DNA of 64,000 nt from Paraburkholderia sabiae (lineage in GTDB: Bacteria > Pseudomonadota > Gammaproteobacteria > Burkholderiales > Burkholderiaceae), in assembly GCF_030412785.1 (NCBI RefSeq), contig NZ_CP125297.1, forward strand, positions 248,001 through 312,000, given 5' to 3'. Under the pieces are notes generated by a model. The model had not been told where the DNA came from and ran no database searches. It saw only the letters and a program-made list of their open reading frames with translations. Within the stretch, counting starts at the first letter, position 1. Each line of letters starts with the position of its first letter. Shown here in pieces: positions 53,813-63,604 of this stretch. A program made the position numbers and the translations under genes.

Positions 53813-54853
53813 TCACTGCTTTTCATCATTCCCGTGGTGATTCGACATGCTTTCCCAATTCACTACGTCGTCGGTGGCCGAGCGGTTGCGGTCGCTCAAC
53901 GCGCCCGACATCCGCTCGAAAACGGATGGCTGGATCGATACAAAGTCGCCAGCGAGGGAGGCAGCAGTTTCGAGTACATGCCGGGCCATCTGCACGACCT
54001 GAGCACCAGCGGCTGCCGGATTCACGAGAAAGCCGTAGGTGACTTTCAGGGGCATGGACAGTCGCCGTGCGACCACCCCACGTTCGCGGTAAGCCGAGGC
54101 AAGAACAGGGTCCGAAATCGACACTCCGATCCCACGTGCTACGAGCTCGCACGCGGTCGCACCTGAGCCGGTCTCCATAATCGGCCTAAAGGGCTTGCCA
54201 AGTCGCACTGCGGCCATATCGATCTGGGAGCGTAGCAACGTCGTCTGTCTGAGCGCGATAAACGGTTGCGCCGCAAGATCAGTGATGTCGATGACTTCGT
54301 TGTCGCAGAGCGGGTGTCCCTCCGGAAGCGTGGCAACTAGCTCTACTTCCGCGAAGCTGAACTGCTCGAGGTCTGTTTGCGTAAACGGCAGGGCGACGAT
54401 GGCGATGTCTACGTTGCTGCGAGAGACCCAGAGCCCAACCTCTCTAACACAGAGATCAATTGCAAAATGCGTACCCTCAGCGCGGTGCATGCGCTCAACC
54501 GATGAGGGAACGAGATGGGCGAGTAAAAAAGGTTCGGCGGCGACGACAAGCGGACGACCTCTTTTTTCCTTAATATCCTCCGCGAAGCCGGAGAGGCGGT
54601 CGAAGTTTGCTAGTAGGGGTTCGATGTGCGAGTAGAATCGAAGCCCGTCGGCAGTCGGAATCAAGCGCCGGCCTTCACGAGTGAAGAGCTGAAAGCCCAA
54701 CGAAGACTCCAAACCCGAAATCATTCGACTAACTTGAGGTTGGGTACGAAATACGAGCGCTGTTGCTCCCGTCGCTGTTCCCGTCTGCATGATGGCGCGG
54801 AACGCCCTCAACCATTCGAGTCTGATCTCCATCATTTCCATCCACTCAAACAC
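53813..54853 (-). CDS. LysR-type transcriptional regulator
   Basis: A LysR regulator of about 340 residues. Its N-terminal winged HTH is LEWLRAFRAIMQTGTATGAT with RTQPQVSRMISGLESSLGFQ, and LFTREGRRLIPTADGLRF follows. The co-inducer domain (about 95-300) has LWVSRSNVDIAIVALPF and GIGVSISDPVLAS. The C-terminal tail is long and polar. Several in-frame ATGs (54853-54832) leave the start open. It lies next to, and is transcribed the same way as, the aminotransferase gene, so it probably controls this gene and the divergent catabolic operon. Confidence 0.88.
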   Translation of the reverse strand: MFEWMEMMEIRLEWLRAFRAIMQTGTATGATALVFRTQPQVSRMISGLESSLGFQLFTREGRRLIPTADGLRFYSHIEPLLANFDRLSGFAEDIKEKRGRPLVVAAEPFLLAHLVPSSVERMHRAEGTHFAIDLCVREVGLWVSRSNVDIAIVALPFTQTDLEQFSFAEVELVATLPEGHPLCDNEVIDITDLAAQPFIALRQTTLLRSQIDMAAVRLGKPFRPIMETGSGATACELVARGIGVSISDPVLASAYRERGVVARRLSMPLKVTYGFLVNPAAAGAQVVQMARHVLETAASLAGDFVSIQPSVFERMSGALSDRNRSATDDVVNWESMSNHHGNDEKQ

Positions 54854-55278
54854 TGTTAGGTCTTTCGGCCGAACTGGGCAGCGCGTGCGAACGTGCCGTT
54901 GAAGCGATCAACGCGACAGTGCAACGAAAATCGTTGTCTGCTGATCGACCTGTGTGCGCTAGACCGGATGTACATAGCATACAAGCTAAGTTCGCGCAAC
55001 GGATCGATTTGTCGATAGGAGGATCGTGGGAGGGAGGGCGTTACTGCCGGAGAGCCTGTTAGTCGGCCCACCGAGGCAGCAAACGTTGTGAAACACGCTA
55101 GGGACCGACGCACTTCAAACGCCTAACCGGCAGCGATCGGCCAGAAGCGAGCGCGGCGGGTGAAGATCGACCAGCGTCTAGTAAAGACGCCGGTGTAAAT
55201 TTGTTGGGCCGATTACAAAGACGCTTACGCCCGTCTGGTTACCGGGCGTATCTCATAGAGACCAACATCGAACGATTT
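54854..55278. other. gap with hairpin after the aminotransferase gene
   Basis: About 425 nt. A hairpin TACGCCCG-N9-CGGGCGTA (55226-55250) lies about 28 nt past the aminotransferase stop and is the likely terminator. The rest holds the LysR promoter area; no gene seen. Confidence 0.5.
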
Positions 55279-56481
55279 TCAGCAGCTTTCGAGTGCCGCC
55301 ATCATCCGGTCGATGTCGCTTTCGTCGTTGTAGAAGCTCGGGGAAATACGAAGGGCACCCGCTCGAACAGCTAGGTCCACTCCCGCAGAGTTCATCGACT
55401 TTGCCACTTTCTCAACGTCAAGACTTTCTTTCGTGAAGGAAAGCAATCCAGAGGTTTCACCCGGATGGCTGCGCGGGCTGATGATGCGCCACCCTCGAGA
55501 CTGCAATCGCTCGGCAGCGTAGCTTACGACAGAAGCAATTTTCTCTTGAGCGGCGATCGGTGTAACGGCAAGATGCATGCGAACGGCCGCGTCAAGCCCC
55601 CAGATCCCCGGAAAATTCACCAACGCCTCCTCGAATCGTGCAGCGCCCGGGCGATAGTCGAGGATGTAGTCCATGTGGGCTTCCCCGCGATCAACCGTAT
55701 GGTATCCAACGCTAGGCGGGTCGAGCAGGTCGATCGACTTCTCGTTGCAATAGAAGATACCTGTGCCAATCGGGGCGAGAAACCATTTGTGGCCGCCGAA
55801 TGACAGGAAATCAACGTGTATCTCTGCTAGGTTCAAGGCCTGATTGCCAACCCACTGGATGGCGTCAAGATTCAGAAGCACCTTCTTCTTGGAGCAGAGC
55901 TCCGACACAGCAGCGAGGTCCTGCTTGAACCCATTCGAAAATTGTACTGCGCTGAGCGACAAGAGGCGGGTACGACTGTCCATCAACGCAGCGATGTCAT
56001 CAAGCTCAATCCGACCGTTTCTTGCTTTGATCCAGCGGATCTCGACGCCGAGCTTCGCCAGCTTCATCCAGCAGTAAACGTTCGAGGGATACTCGATGTC
56101 AGGCAAGAGCACATTATCGCCTTTGCGCCAATCCAAGCCGTTGGCGACGGTCACTAGGCCCTCCGTGGTGTTCTTAACGAAAGCGATCTCGCTAGCTTTA
56201 GCGCCGATCATTGCTCCCACGCGCCCTTTGATGGCTGTCTCCGCATAGTCGCACCACAGCGGATAGCGGTTTCGTCCGTTGTCTCGAACATCACTCATAA
56301 AATGATCCATCGCCGACATTACAAGCGTTGAGGCCGGGGCGATGGAAGCGTTATTCAGGTAAGCGCGGCTGCGGGTGATCGGAAACACCTCTCTTACGTT
56401 TTCGAGCGACAGGTCAAGCGGCGAATCGTCGCGGAACGGCGTAAGTGGCAGGCTGAGTTCCTGCTTTTCGGCTACGAGCAT
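55279..56481 (-). CDS. class V PLP-dependent aminotransferase-like enzyme
   Basis: Fold type I, class V family (cysteine desulfurase/isopenicillin N epimerase-like), 400 residues. It shows the N-terminal YLNNASIAPAST, the ring-stacking region AFVKNTTEGLVTVANGLDW, the substrate-binding DAIQWVGNQALNL and the PLP lysine in FGGHKWFLAP. The start ATG 56481 follows AAAGGAG at 6 nt; ATG 56487 is also in frame. The divergent hydantoinase operon suggests it acts on an amino intermediate of that pathway, perhaps deamination or beta-elimination; the substrate is not shown. Confidence 0.85.
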   Translation of the reverse strand: MLVAEKQELSLPLTPFRDDSPLDLSLENVREVFPITRSRAYLNNASIAPASTLVMSAMDHFMSDVRDNGRNRYPLWCDYAETAIKGRVGAMIGAKASEIAFVKNTTEGLVTVANGLDWRKGDNVLLPDIEYPSNVYCWMKLAKLGVEIRWIKARNGRIELDDIAALMDSRTRLLSLSAVQFSNGFKQDLAAVSELCSKKKVLLNLDAIQWVGNQALNLAEIHVDFLSFGGHKWFLAPIGTGIFYCNEKSIDLLDPPSVGYHTVDRGEAHMDYILDYRPGAARFEEALVNFPGIWGLDAAVRMHLAVTPIAAQEKIASVVSYAAERLQSRGWRIISPRSHPGETSGLLSFTKESLDVEKVAKSMNSAGVDLAVRAGALRISPSFYNDESDIDRMMAALESC

Positions 56482-56829
56482 CTTCATCTCCTTTGATCGT
56501 GGCCGAGTGTAGGCGCGTCATAATTTCTTTCCCAAATTCGTTTTCGTGGCTGCCTTATGCATCGCCCGCATGAGACTCAGCGCGAAGAGTAGGGAAGACC
56601 CCTATCTGGGTGGTTTTTCGCGGCGAATCGGTGCCGCCGTGCCGGACGCACACGCCCGTCCGACGGGGCGTTGCTCCGAATCGCCTCGCGATCATGCATC
56701 GGGCGCATAAGCGGGCAATATTGACGTATTTGCGTTTGATGATCCTGGCGATCATTCTCGACATATCAATCTGAAGCTGTGAACCTCGATCGCTGCATTG
56801 GCGGGTCGACAACTAGATGGGGATGAGAC
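56482..56829. promoter_or_regulatory. divergent regulatory region of the catabolic cluster
   Basis: About 350 nt between the aminotransferase gene and the transporter operon, with no gene. It contains ATGATC-N5-GATCAT (56739-56755), a 17-bp palindrome of LysR-box style, 75 nt upstream of the transporter gene. This is the natural target for the nearby LysR protein (inference). Confidence 0.5.
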
Positions 56830-58131
56830 ATGTTGGAAGAATCGAGCCGGTCGGTGCGCCCCGCAACCGACGAAGGTGTAGGCACTACGAGCGCATCGCG
56901 CTCAGGAACGAAGGGGTCGTGGCGAGCTGACGTCCTTCCGAAGCATTGGTGGGCCCTTGCTGCTGTAGTGTTAGGGAACGTGCTCGATGCATTTGACGTC
57001 ATGGTCTACGCTTTCGCGTTGTCAACCATCCTTCACGAATGGAACTTGACGACGCTTCAGGCAGGGTTCCTTGCAACCGTGTCACTTTTGGCGTGTTCGA
57101 TTGGCGGTGTCGTGTCTGGACCAGTCGCCGACAAGATCGGTCGCAAGCGGTCCATCGTCCTCTGTATCACGGTCTTCACAATATTCGCAGGATTGAGCGC
57201 GTTCACCCAAAACCTTAATCAGCTTGCAGTAACGCGCGCCGTACTCGGACTCGGTTGGGGTGGGATGTGGACGGTTTCCGTGCTTCTTATTTCAGAATCG
57301 TGGCCAGTTAAGCACCGGGCAAAGGCGCTATCAGTAATGCAGGCTGGGTGGTCGCTCGGCTACATTGGCGCCGCGGCCGCCTCTGCACTGGTTCTTCCTG
57401 TTTTCGGTTGGCGGACGCTGTTCTTTCTAGGCGTGATCCCTGGTCTGCTCATTTTCTGGATCATCCGACACGTTGATGAGAGTCCGCTGTACCTCAGAGC
57501 TCGCGCGGAGAACCGCATGAAAGCGGACTACATGCAAATCTTCAGAGGCAGGATGCGTCGCCCGACGCTGATGATGTGTTTGATTAGCACCTTGACTATG
57601 TGCGGCTACTGGGGCCTTTTCACATGGCTTCCCGGCTATCTCAGCCTTCCGCTCGCGAAAGGCGGCGCAGGTCTGAGCATCGCAAAATCGTCCGGATTCT
57701 TGATCCCGGCCATGATCGCTGCGTGGTTCGGTAACGCAATCTTCGGCGTCTTGGCCGACAGGTTTGGCCGCCGCCCGATCTTCGCTGTGTACGTGATCGT
57801 CTCTTGCGTCATGATCTATTTGCTTTCTTCGGTACGAGACGAGACTTCGCTACTGGTGCTCTCGCCGTTCGTCGGGTTCTTCGCGGCTGGTGCCTTCGCC
57901 GGCTTCGGCCCAATGCTCTCTGAAGTGTTTCCTACGAGTTGCAGAGGCTTTGGCGTTGGCTTTTGCTACAACTTCGGCCGTGGAATTAGCTCTTTTGCTC
58001 CGGCAGTCATCGGTTTGCTTAGCGAGTGGTATGGCATCGGTGGCGCCCTCTCCATTACAGCAGGTTTCTACCTACTAGCTGCCGGCGCCGTTTTTCTTGT
58101 GCCCGAGACGGCTGGCAAGGAACTCGAATAG
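56830..58131 (+). CDS. MFS transporter, aromatic-acid:H+ symporter type
   Basis: A 433-residue secondary transporter with 12 predicted helices. Signatures are the TM1 acidic pair GNVLDAFDVMVYAF, the loop 2-3 motif GPVADKIGRKRS and the loop 8-9 repeat GVLADRFGRRP, which fits the AAHS (PcaK-like) subgroup. The N-terminal 40 residues are cytoplasmic. It probably imports an organic acid or cyclic substrate for the following enzymes. GGGGATGAG precedes the ATG. First gene of the plus-strand operon. Confidence 0.88.
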   Translation: MLEESSRSVRPATDEGVGTTSASRSGTKGSWRADVLPKHWWALAAVVLGNVLDAFDVMVYAFALSTILHEWNLTTLQAGFLATVSLLACSIGGVVSGPVADKIGRKRSIVLCITVFTIFAGLSAFTQNLNQLAVTRAVLGLGWGGMWTVSVLLISESWPVKHRAKALSVMQAGWSLGYIGAAAASALVLPVFGWRTLFFLGVIPGLLIFWIIRHVDESPLYLRARAENRMKADYMQIFRGRMRRPTLMMCLISTLTMCGYWGLFTWLPGYLSLPLAKGGAGLSIAKSSGFLIPAMIAAWFGNAIFGVLADRFGRRPIFAVYVIVSCVMIYLLSSVRDETSLLVLSPFVGFFAAGAFAGFGPMLSEVFPTSCRGFGVGFCYNFGRGISSFAPAVIGLLSEWYGIGGALSITAGFYLLAAGAVFLVPETAGKELE

Positions 58132-58276
58132 CGTTCTCAGCAAGTGATGGCATCAACCGTCTGAATCAACAAGTTCGTTGCGCAGTGACCACCCCAGTCT
58201 TAGCTGCGCGCCCCTCACTGCGACGTCCTGTTCGGCTTCGAAGAGAACGGGACTTTAAGAAGAGGTTACACCGCCC

Positions 58277-59002
58277 ATGACGTCTGATCCCCGTATGGAA
58301 GGCCCACGAGTGGGCCTGATTCTTCCGTCCCTGAACACGACCACTGAGCCTGACTTCATTCGACATGCGCCGAGCGACGTAGGCGTCTTCGCTACGCGGG
58401 TGTTCATGAAGGTCTCAACTCCCGAGGACCTGCGAGCGATGAACGCGCAGGTGGATGATGCGTGTCGCTTGATCGCATCCATCGTCCCGGACGTTGTGGT
58501 GTACGCATGCACCAGCGGGACGTTTCTGGACGGGAACAGCGCACTTGCGAATATCACATCGAGAATTGAGTCGCTTACTGATTCACGGGCCGTTACAACG
58601 TCGGCAGCCTTGCTGGACGCCTTGGCGACGTTGTCTGTGTCGAAGGTCGCCATAGCGGCACCCTATCCCGCAGATGTAACGAAGGCGGAGTGCCGGTTTT
58701 TTGAAAGTAACGGCTACAAGGTTGTGTCAAGTCACGCTTTGCTGCGTTCGGGCAACGAAATTCGCAAGATCACGGCTGGGGAAATCGAGCGCTTGGTCGT
58801 AGAGGCCGACTCGCCCGATGCTGAGGCCATTGTCGTCAGTTGCACAGATCTGCGCGCTTTCGAACTGGTCCAACACCTGGAAGAGGTCGTCAAAAAGCCG
58901 GTGCTCACAAGCAATCAGGCGACCCTTTGGGCGGTGCTCAAGCTATTGAACCGCCAAGTACAGGGCCCCGCGGGGGCGTTGTTCCGAAGCAGATCGCGGT
59001 AG
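58277..59002 (+). CDS. Asp/Glu racemase superfamily enzyme (maleate isomerase / arylmalonate decarboxylase-like)
   Basis: A 241-residue protein with the two-cysteine superfamily pattern. The start is VGLILPSLNTTTEPDFIRHA, close to maleate cis-trans isomerases. The first catalytic Cys is in VVYACTSGTFLDG and the second in VVSCTDLRAFE. Members isomerise maleate to fumarate, racemise amino acids or hydantoins, or decarboxylate arylmalonates. Next to hydantoinase A/B, a racemase or isomerase step on a dicarboxylate is plausible; the exact reaction is not decided. Confidence 0.82.
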   Translation: MTSDPRMEGPRVGLILPSLNTTTEPDFIRHAPSDVGVFATRVFMKVSTPEDLRAMNAQVDDACRLIASIVPDVVVYACTSGTFLDGNSALANITSRIESLTDSRAVTTSAALLDALATLSVSKVAIAAPYPADVTKAECRFFESNGYKVVSSHALLRSGNEIRKITAGEIERLVVEADSPDAEAIVVSCTDLRAFELVQHLEEVVKKPVLTSNQATLWAVLKLLNRQVQGPAGALFRSRSR

Positions 59003-59183
59003 CACGTAACGAGACGCAAGCGGCGAATCTCGATTCCAGCCTGCATCAGATGGATCGTAACGGTCAACGACTTCATCGAAGTGCTCGATGCATCTGGCGC
59101 ATATAGCTCGCTTTCTTTCGCATTTACCCGCTGCAATCGCGTTCGACATAATTTATTAACGGATTGGCAATCAAAGGCACCAA

Positions 59184-61283
59184 ATGTATACGCAAGACCA
59201 CGTCGAGCAACGCGATTTCCGTCTATCGGCGGATATCGGAGGCACGTTCACTGACATTGTTCTCGAAGGACACGGCGAGCGGTGGTCCACTAAGACGTTG
59301 ACACGCTACGACGCTCCAGAGCAGGCGATCATCACCGGTGTGCAGCACGTTCTCCGCACTGCCGGCGTGTCAACCGCGGAGGTGTCGCTGTTTGTACATG
59401 GGATGACGCTCGCGACCAACGCTGTACTCGAACGTCGCGGGGCGTTGACGGCATTCCTCACAACCAAGGGCTTTCGCGATGTGCTCGAGATCGGTTATGA
59501 AACGCGATATGCGCCTACCGACCTGATGCTCATCAAGCAAACTCCACTTGTTCCCCGGGAAAGGCGCTTCGTGGTTGAAGAGCGCGTGTCGGCGACCGGC
59601 GACGTACTTTTGCCACTTGATGAAGCAGCGTTTGACGCGCTAGCAGAGCAGTTGACAAAAGCACGTGTTGAAAGCGTGGCAATCGGTTTCATCCACGCAT
59701 ACGCTAATGGCGCACATGAGGAGCGTGCCCGCGATCTGCTCCTTGAAAGGCTCCCACACCTCTCTATCAGCGTGTCAAGTGAAGTCTGCCCCGAGATTCG
59801 GGAATATGAGCGCTTCTCTACAGTCGTTGCGAACGCCTACGTTCAGCCTATCGTTGAGCAGTATCTGAACAAGCTGCGAAGCAGCCTTGATGAGATTGGA
59901 CTGACGGCTCCCGCCTTACTGATGGGCTCCGCCGGTGGTGTTATGCCACTTGATATTGCAAAGCGCATTCCGATCCGCCTTATCGAGTCCGGTCCGGCGG
60001 GAGGTGCTGTGCTATCCGCTTCCATTGCCAAGGAGCTCGACCTACCCAAGGTACTGTCTTTTGATATGGGCGGCACGACTGCCAAGATCTGTTTCATACA
60101 AGATGGTGAGCCGCATGTCGCTCCGCTGTTCGAAGTGGACCGGCAGAGCCGTTTCCAAAAGGGTAGCGGACTACCGTTACGCACGCCGGTGGTTGAACTC
60201 GTAGAGATCGGCGCGGGGGGCGGCTCCATCGCGTCTCTTGACCGCATGAATCGAATCGCCGTGGGTCCGCGCAGCGCGGCCTCCGAACCAGGGCCTGCAT
60301 GCTATGGCCGCGGTGGGGAGGAACCTACTGTCACGGATTCAGACCTCTTGATGGGTCGCTTGGACCCGGAAAATTTCGCGGGAGGCAGTATTCGCCTGGA
60401 CACATCGGCGTCCGAAATTGCGATTAAACGGGTAATCGGCGACGCGTTGGCGCTCGGCACGACCGAATCGGCATTTGGCGTGGTAGAGATCGTTGATGAG
60501 ACGATGGCTAACGCAGCGCGGGTGCATGCTGCGGAGCTCGGCCGTGAGCTGTCGGAGCACGTGATCATCGCGTTTGGAGGTGCCGCTCCTCTTCACGCTG
60601 GGCGCCTAGCCGAGAAGCTGGGCATTGACACGATCATCATTCCCCGAAACGCGGGCGTTGGTTCGGCTCTTGGCTTTCTCCGTGCACCAATCGCGGTCGA
60701 CCTGGTGCAGACAGCAGTGACTTCATTGCAGAGCTTCGACGAAGGAGCTGTGAACGAACTGCTTGCAACGTTGCAGAAGAGGGGAGAAACGCTTGCGGGC
60801 GATCTAAAGGAGCAGGAGTCACTGGTTGCATCCTTCTCGTGCGCCATGCGCTATCGCGGACAGGGATACGAAGTGGCGGTTCAGATCAAGGATCTTCCTG
60901 CGTCAGCGACTTCCCTCAGCAGTGGCTTTGAGGCCGAGTATGCACGGCTCTTTGGGCGGGTGATACCGGACGGTGAGATGGAGGTGGTGTCCTGGCAACT
61001 GCGCCTGTCGAAATCAACTTGGACGGCAGAGGCCGCGGCTGACGCACCGCAGGTTCGCCCGTTCGAAGCTGAGTTTTCTATAAAGCGTGAAATCTATGAG
61101 CCGCGTGTGGGCTCTATGGTTGCGCATCGAATCTACGAGCGAAAGCTCCTCAAGGCTGGAGCACGCTTCACTGGACCCGCAATGATCGTTGAGGACGAGA
61201 CAAGTACGGTCGTGCCGGCAAGCTTCGAAGGTCACGTCGACGAGCGAGCCAATCTCGTGCTCACGAAGAAGGAACAGGCCTAA
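59184..61283 (+). CDS. hyuA: hydantoinase/oxoprolinase family subunit A (HyuA-like)
   Basis: A 699-residue protein of the N-methylhydantoinase A/acetone carboxylase alpha family. It has an N-terminal actin-like ATPase motif ADIGGTFTDIVLEG (about residue 15) and the second phosphate motif LSFDMGGTTAKICFIQDGEP. It also has VHGMTLATNAVLERRGALTA and IGAGGGSIASLD. Works with HyuB to hydrolyse cyclic amides or carboxylate/phosphorylate substrates at ATP cost. The stop is 2 nt before hyuB. Confidence 0.92.
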   Translation: MYTQDHVEQRDFRLSADIGGTFTDIVLEGHGERWSTKTLTRYDAPEQAIITGVQHVLRTAGVSTAEVSLFVHGMTLATNAVLERRGALTAFLTTKGFRDVLEIGYETRYAPTDLMLIKQTPLVPRERRFVVEERVSATGDVLLPLDEAAFDALAEQLTKARVESVAIGFIHAYANGAHEERARDLLLERLPHLSISVSSEVCPEIREYERFSTVVANAYVQPIVEQYLNKLRSSLDEIGLTAPALLMGSAGGVMPLDIAKRIPIRLIESGPAGGAVLSASIAKELDLPKVLSFDMGGTTAKICFIQDGEPHVAPLFEVDRQSRFQKGSGLPLRTPVVELVEIGAGGGSIASLDRMNRIAVGPRSAASEPGPACYGRGGEEPTVTDSDLLMGRLDPENFAGGSIRLDTSASEIAIKRVIGDALALGTTESAFGVVEIVDETMANAARVHAAELGRELSEHVIIAFGGAAPLHAGRLAEKLGIDTIIIPRNAGVGSALGFLRAPIAVDLVQTAVTSLQSFDEGAVNELLATLQKRGETLAGDLKEQESLVASFSCAMRYRGQGYEVAVQIKDLPASATSLSSGFEAEYARLFGRVIPDGEMEVVSWQLRLSKSTWTAEAAADAPQVRPFEAEFSIKREIYEPRVGSMVAHRIYERKLLKAGARFTGPAMIVEDETSTVVPASFEGHVDERANLVLTKKEQA

Positions 61284-61285
61284 CC

Positions 61286-62899
61286 ATGAAAGATCAAGCA
61301 ACGCTTTCCCCCATTAAGAAACAGGTCATTTGGACTAGACTGATGTCGCTTGTCGAAGAACAGGCCCAGACGCTGCTGCGTACTGCGTTCAGTTCTATCG
61401 TACGAGAGTGCGGAGACTTGTCGGCCGGAGTTTTCGATACTAAGGGTCGGATGCTCGCCCAAGCTGTGACAGGTACACCCGGCCACATCAATACAATGGC
61501 ACGTGCTGTCTTCTTTTTCGTCGATGCGATCCCTGTTGATGCGATGTGTCCCGGAGACATCTACGTCACAAATGATCCGTGGAAGGGGACGGGCCACCTG
61601 AACGACTACTTGGTGGTTACGCCTGCCTTCAGGGGCGGCCGAGTAGTCGCTTTATTCGCGTGCACCGGCCACATGACGGATGTCGGTGGCATCGGATTGA
61701 GCACCGAGGGGTCGGATGTCTTCTGCGAAGGCGTCTATGTACCCATCATGAAGCTGGCGGAGAAGGGCGTTATCAATGAGACGCTGATGACAGTCGCCAA
61801 AGCAAATTCCCGGGTTCCAACGGAGCTGGAGGGCGACATTTATTCGCTCATCGCATCGAATGAAACTGCGGAGCGTCGACTCCAGGAGTTGCTCAACGAA
61901 AGCGGTCTCGACGACTTGTCGGAGGTCGCCGACCACATAATCACCACGTCCAGAAACGCAATGGCCGAGCGCATCGAGGCGCTCCCGTACGGTACGGCAA
62001 CGTACACAATGACGATCGATGGCTTTGAAGCACCTGTCGAGCTCGTAGGCACATTGAAGGTCGACGACACCGGTGTGAGCTTCGACTGGACAGGGACTTC
62101 CGGCCTTTCCAAAAAAGGCATCAACGTTCCACTGAACTACACGACCGCTATGACTGCATACGCGCTCGTGTGCAGCATTGCGCCCGACCTGCCCAATAAC
62201 GAGGGGGGACTATCCCTATTCCGCGTCTCGGCACCTAACACGTCGATCGTGAACGCCGAACGCCCGCATCCTGTGGCGTGCCGCCACATTATCGGCCTCC
62301 TGCTTCCGGACGTAGTATTCGGATGCGTGCAGCAGTTGCTGCCGTCGTGTCCCACTCCGAGTGAAGGCGCGTCAACACAGTGGACGCTCACCTTCCGCGG
62401 TGGACGTACTGACGACCCTTATGCGATCTCCATCGTTACAAACGGTGGAAGCGGCGCACGGCCGGGACTTGATGGTCTTTCGGCCACATCCTTTCCAAGC
62501 AACGTGCGGGGCACGCCTACTGAGATTGTAGAAAGCTCTACCCCCTTGCTGTTCTGGAAGCGCGAGCTTAGAGAGGCGTCGGGCGGTGCAGGGCAATGGC
62601 GCGGTGGTTTGGGCCAAGACATGGAAATAAGCAGCTTGGACGGTCACGACTTCACGCTGTTCGCCGCGTTCGACCGGATTGATCATCCAGCCCGTGGACG
62701 CCAGGGGGGGCGAGCGGGCAGTGCGGGCGAACTATCTCTTTCGGATGGAACTTCTTTGCCAGGCAAGGGCGCGCTTGTTATCAAGGCTGAGGATCGACTT
62801 GTGGTGAAGACTCCCGGAGGCGGGGGCTACGGCGCACCGGCGGATCGGGACGGCGACGCACTGACAAACGATCAACACGCCGGCTACGTGACTGAATGA
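61286..62899 (+). CDS. hyuB: hydantoinase family subunit B (HyuB-like)
   Basis: A 537-residue partner of HyuA. It contains the family blocks FSSIVRECGDLSAGVFDTKG, GTPGHINTMARAV, YVTNDPWKGTGHLNDYLVV, HMTDVGGIGL and the glycine-rich C-terminus VVKTPGGGGYGAP. Complete at both ends. It starts 2 nt after hyuA, so both subunits are made together. Substrates in this family include hydantoins, 5-oxoproline and acetone-type ketones. Confidence 0.92.
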   Translation: MKDQATLSPIKKQVIWTRLMSLVEEQAQTLLRTAFSSIVRECGDLSAGVFDTKGRMLAQAVTGTPGHINTMARAVFFFVDAIPVDAMCPGDIYVTNDPWKGTGHLNDYLVVTPAFRGGRVVALFACTGHMTDVGGIGLSTEGSDVFCEGVYVPIMKLAEKGVINETLMTVAKANSRVPTELEGDIYSLIASNETAERRLQELLNESGLDDLSEVADHIITTSRNAMAERIEALPYGTATYTMTIDGFEAPVELVGTLKVDDTGVSFDWTGTSGLSKKGINVPLNYTTAMTAYALVCSIAPDLPNNEGGLSLFRVSAPNTSIVNAERPHPVACRHIIGLLLPDVVFGCVQQLLPSCPTPSEGASTQWTLTFRGGRTDDPYAISIVTNGGSGARPGLDGLSATSFPSNVRGTPTEIVESSTPLLFWKRELREASGGAGQWRGGLGQDMEISSLDGHDFTLFAAFDRIDHPARGRQGGRAGSAGELSLSDGTSLPGKGALVIKAEDRLVVKTPGGGGYGAPADRDGDALTNDQHAGYVTE

Positions 62900-62964
62900 A
62901 CGGTAATTGACCGCTGCGGCGGTCAAGCCGTAGCAAAGCTTGTATCCCGACTCTTATCCTCGCC

Positions 62965-63351
62965 ATGAAATCTTTATCCGAAATTGCTACACCGGACGCC
63001 CCTCAGGCCATTGGCCCCTACTCGCAAGCCGTGAAATACGGAAATCTCCTCTTCGTGTCCGGTCAGTTGCCTCTGGTACCGGAAACCGGGGCTATGGTCT
63101 CAGACGATCCAGCCGAGCAACTCGTACAGTGCCTAAAGAACATCGATGCAATTGCTCGAGCTGCCGGAGCGTCCCTCAGTGAAGCCGTGAAGACGACAAT
63201 CTTCCTGACGGATCTACGCTCGTTTCCGCACATGAATGAACGGTATGCGCAGTTCTTTGAGAAGCCTTTTCCCGCTCGTGCATGCGTTGAGGTCAGCGGA
63301 TTGCCGAAAGGAGCAAAGGTAGAGATTGAGGCAGTAATCGCTCTCGAGTAG
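62965..63351 (+). CDS. ridA: RidA family deaminase
   Basis: RidA hydrolyses reactive enamine/imine intermediates released by PLP enzymes. The 128-residue product has AIGPYSQAVKYGNLLFVSGQ, NIDAIARAAGASLSEAVKTT and the catalytic-arginine block PFPARACVEVSGLPKGAKVE. It fits the same pathway as the class V aminotransferase, where it would clear imines. Likely operon partner of hyuAB. Confidence 0.92.
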   Translation: MKSLSEIATPDAPQAIGPYSQAVKYGNLLFVSGQLPLVPETGAMVSDDPAEQLVQCLKNIDAIARAAGASLSEAVKTTIFLTDLRSFPHMNERYAQFFEKPFPARACVEVSGLPKGAKVEIEAVIALE

Positions 63352-63604
63352 GTCAGATTCGACTTTCGTAGCGAAACCGTACTCAGCGCGGTCGTTTAGT
63401 ACTGCAACTCAACGGGTGCAAGCTACAGAGCCCGCAATCGGCGTCGAACGTTCGGAGTGAGCGGGTTTCTTCACGCGCCAAACAAAGGTGACGTGCACGA
63501 CTGTCCTCGTTGTGAGCGATCACGACGCACAGGACTTTTTTTACCCATAGCCGTTTTGAACACAAATATCAAACCTTAAAAATTGCCGCCGGAGATCAGA
63601 TTCT

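Noticed and set aside
53483..54166. 227-residue plus-strand ORF opposite the LysR gene
   Set aside because: Most of it is the shadow of the LysR coding strand and no motif is present.
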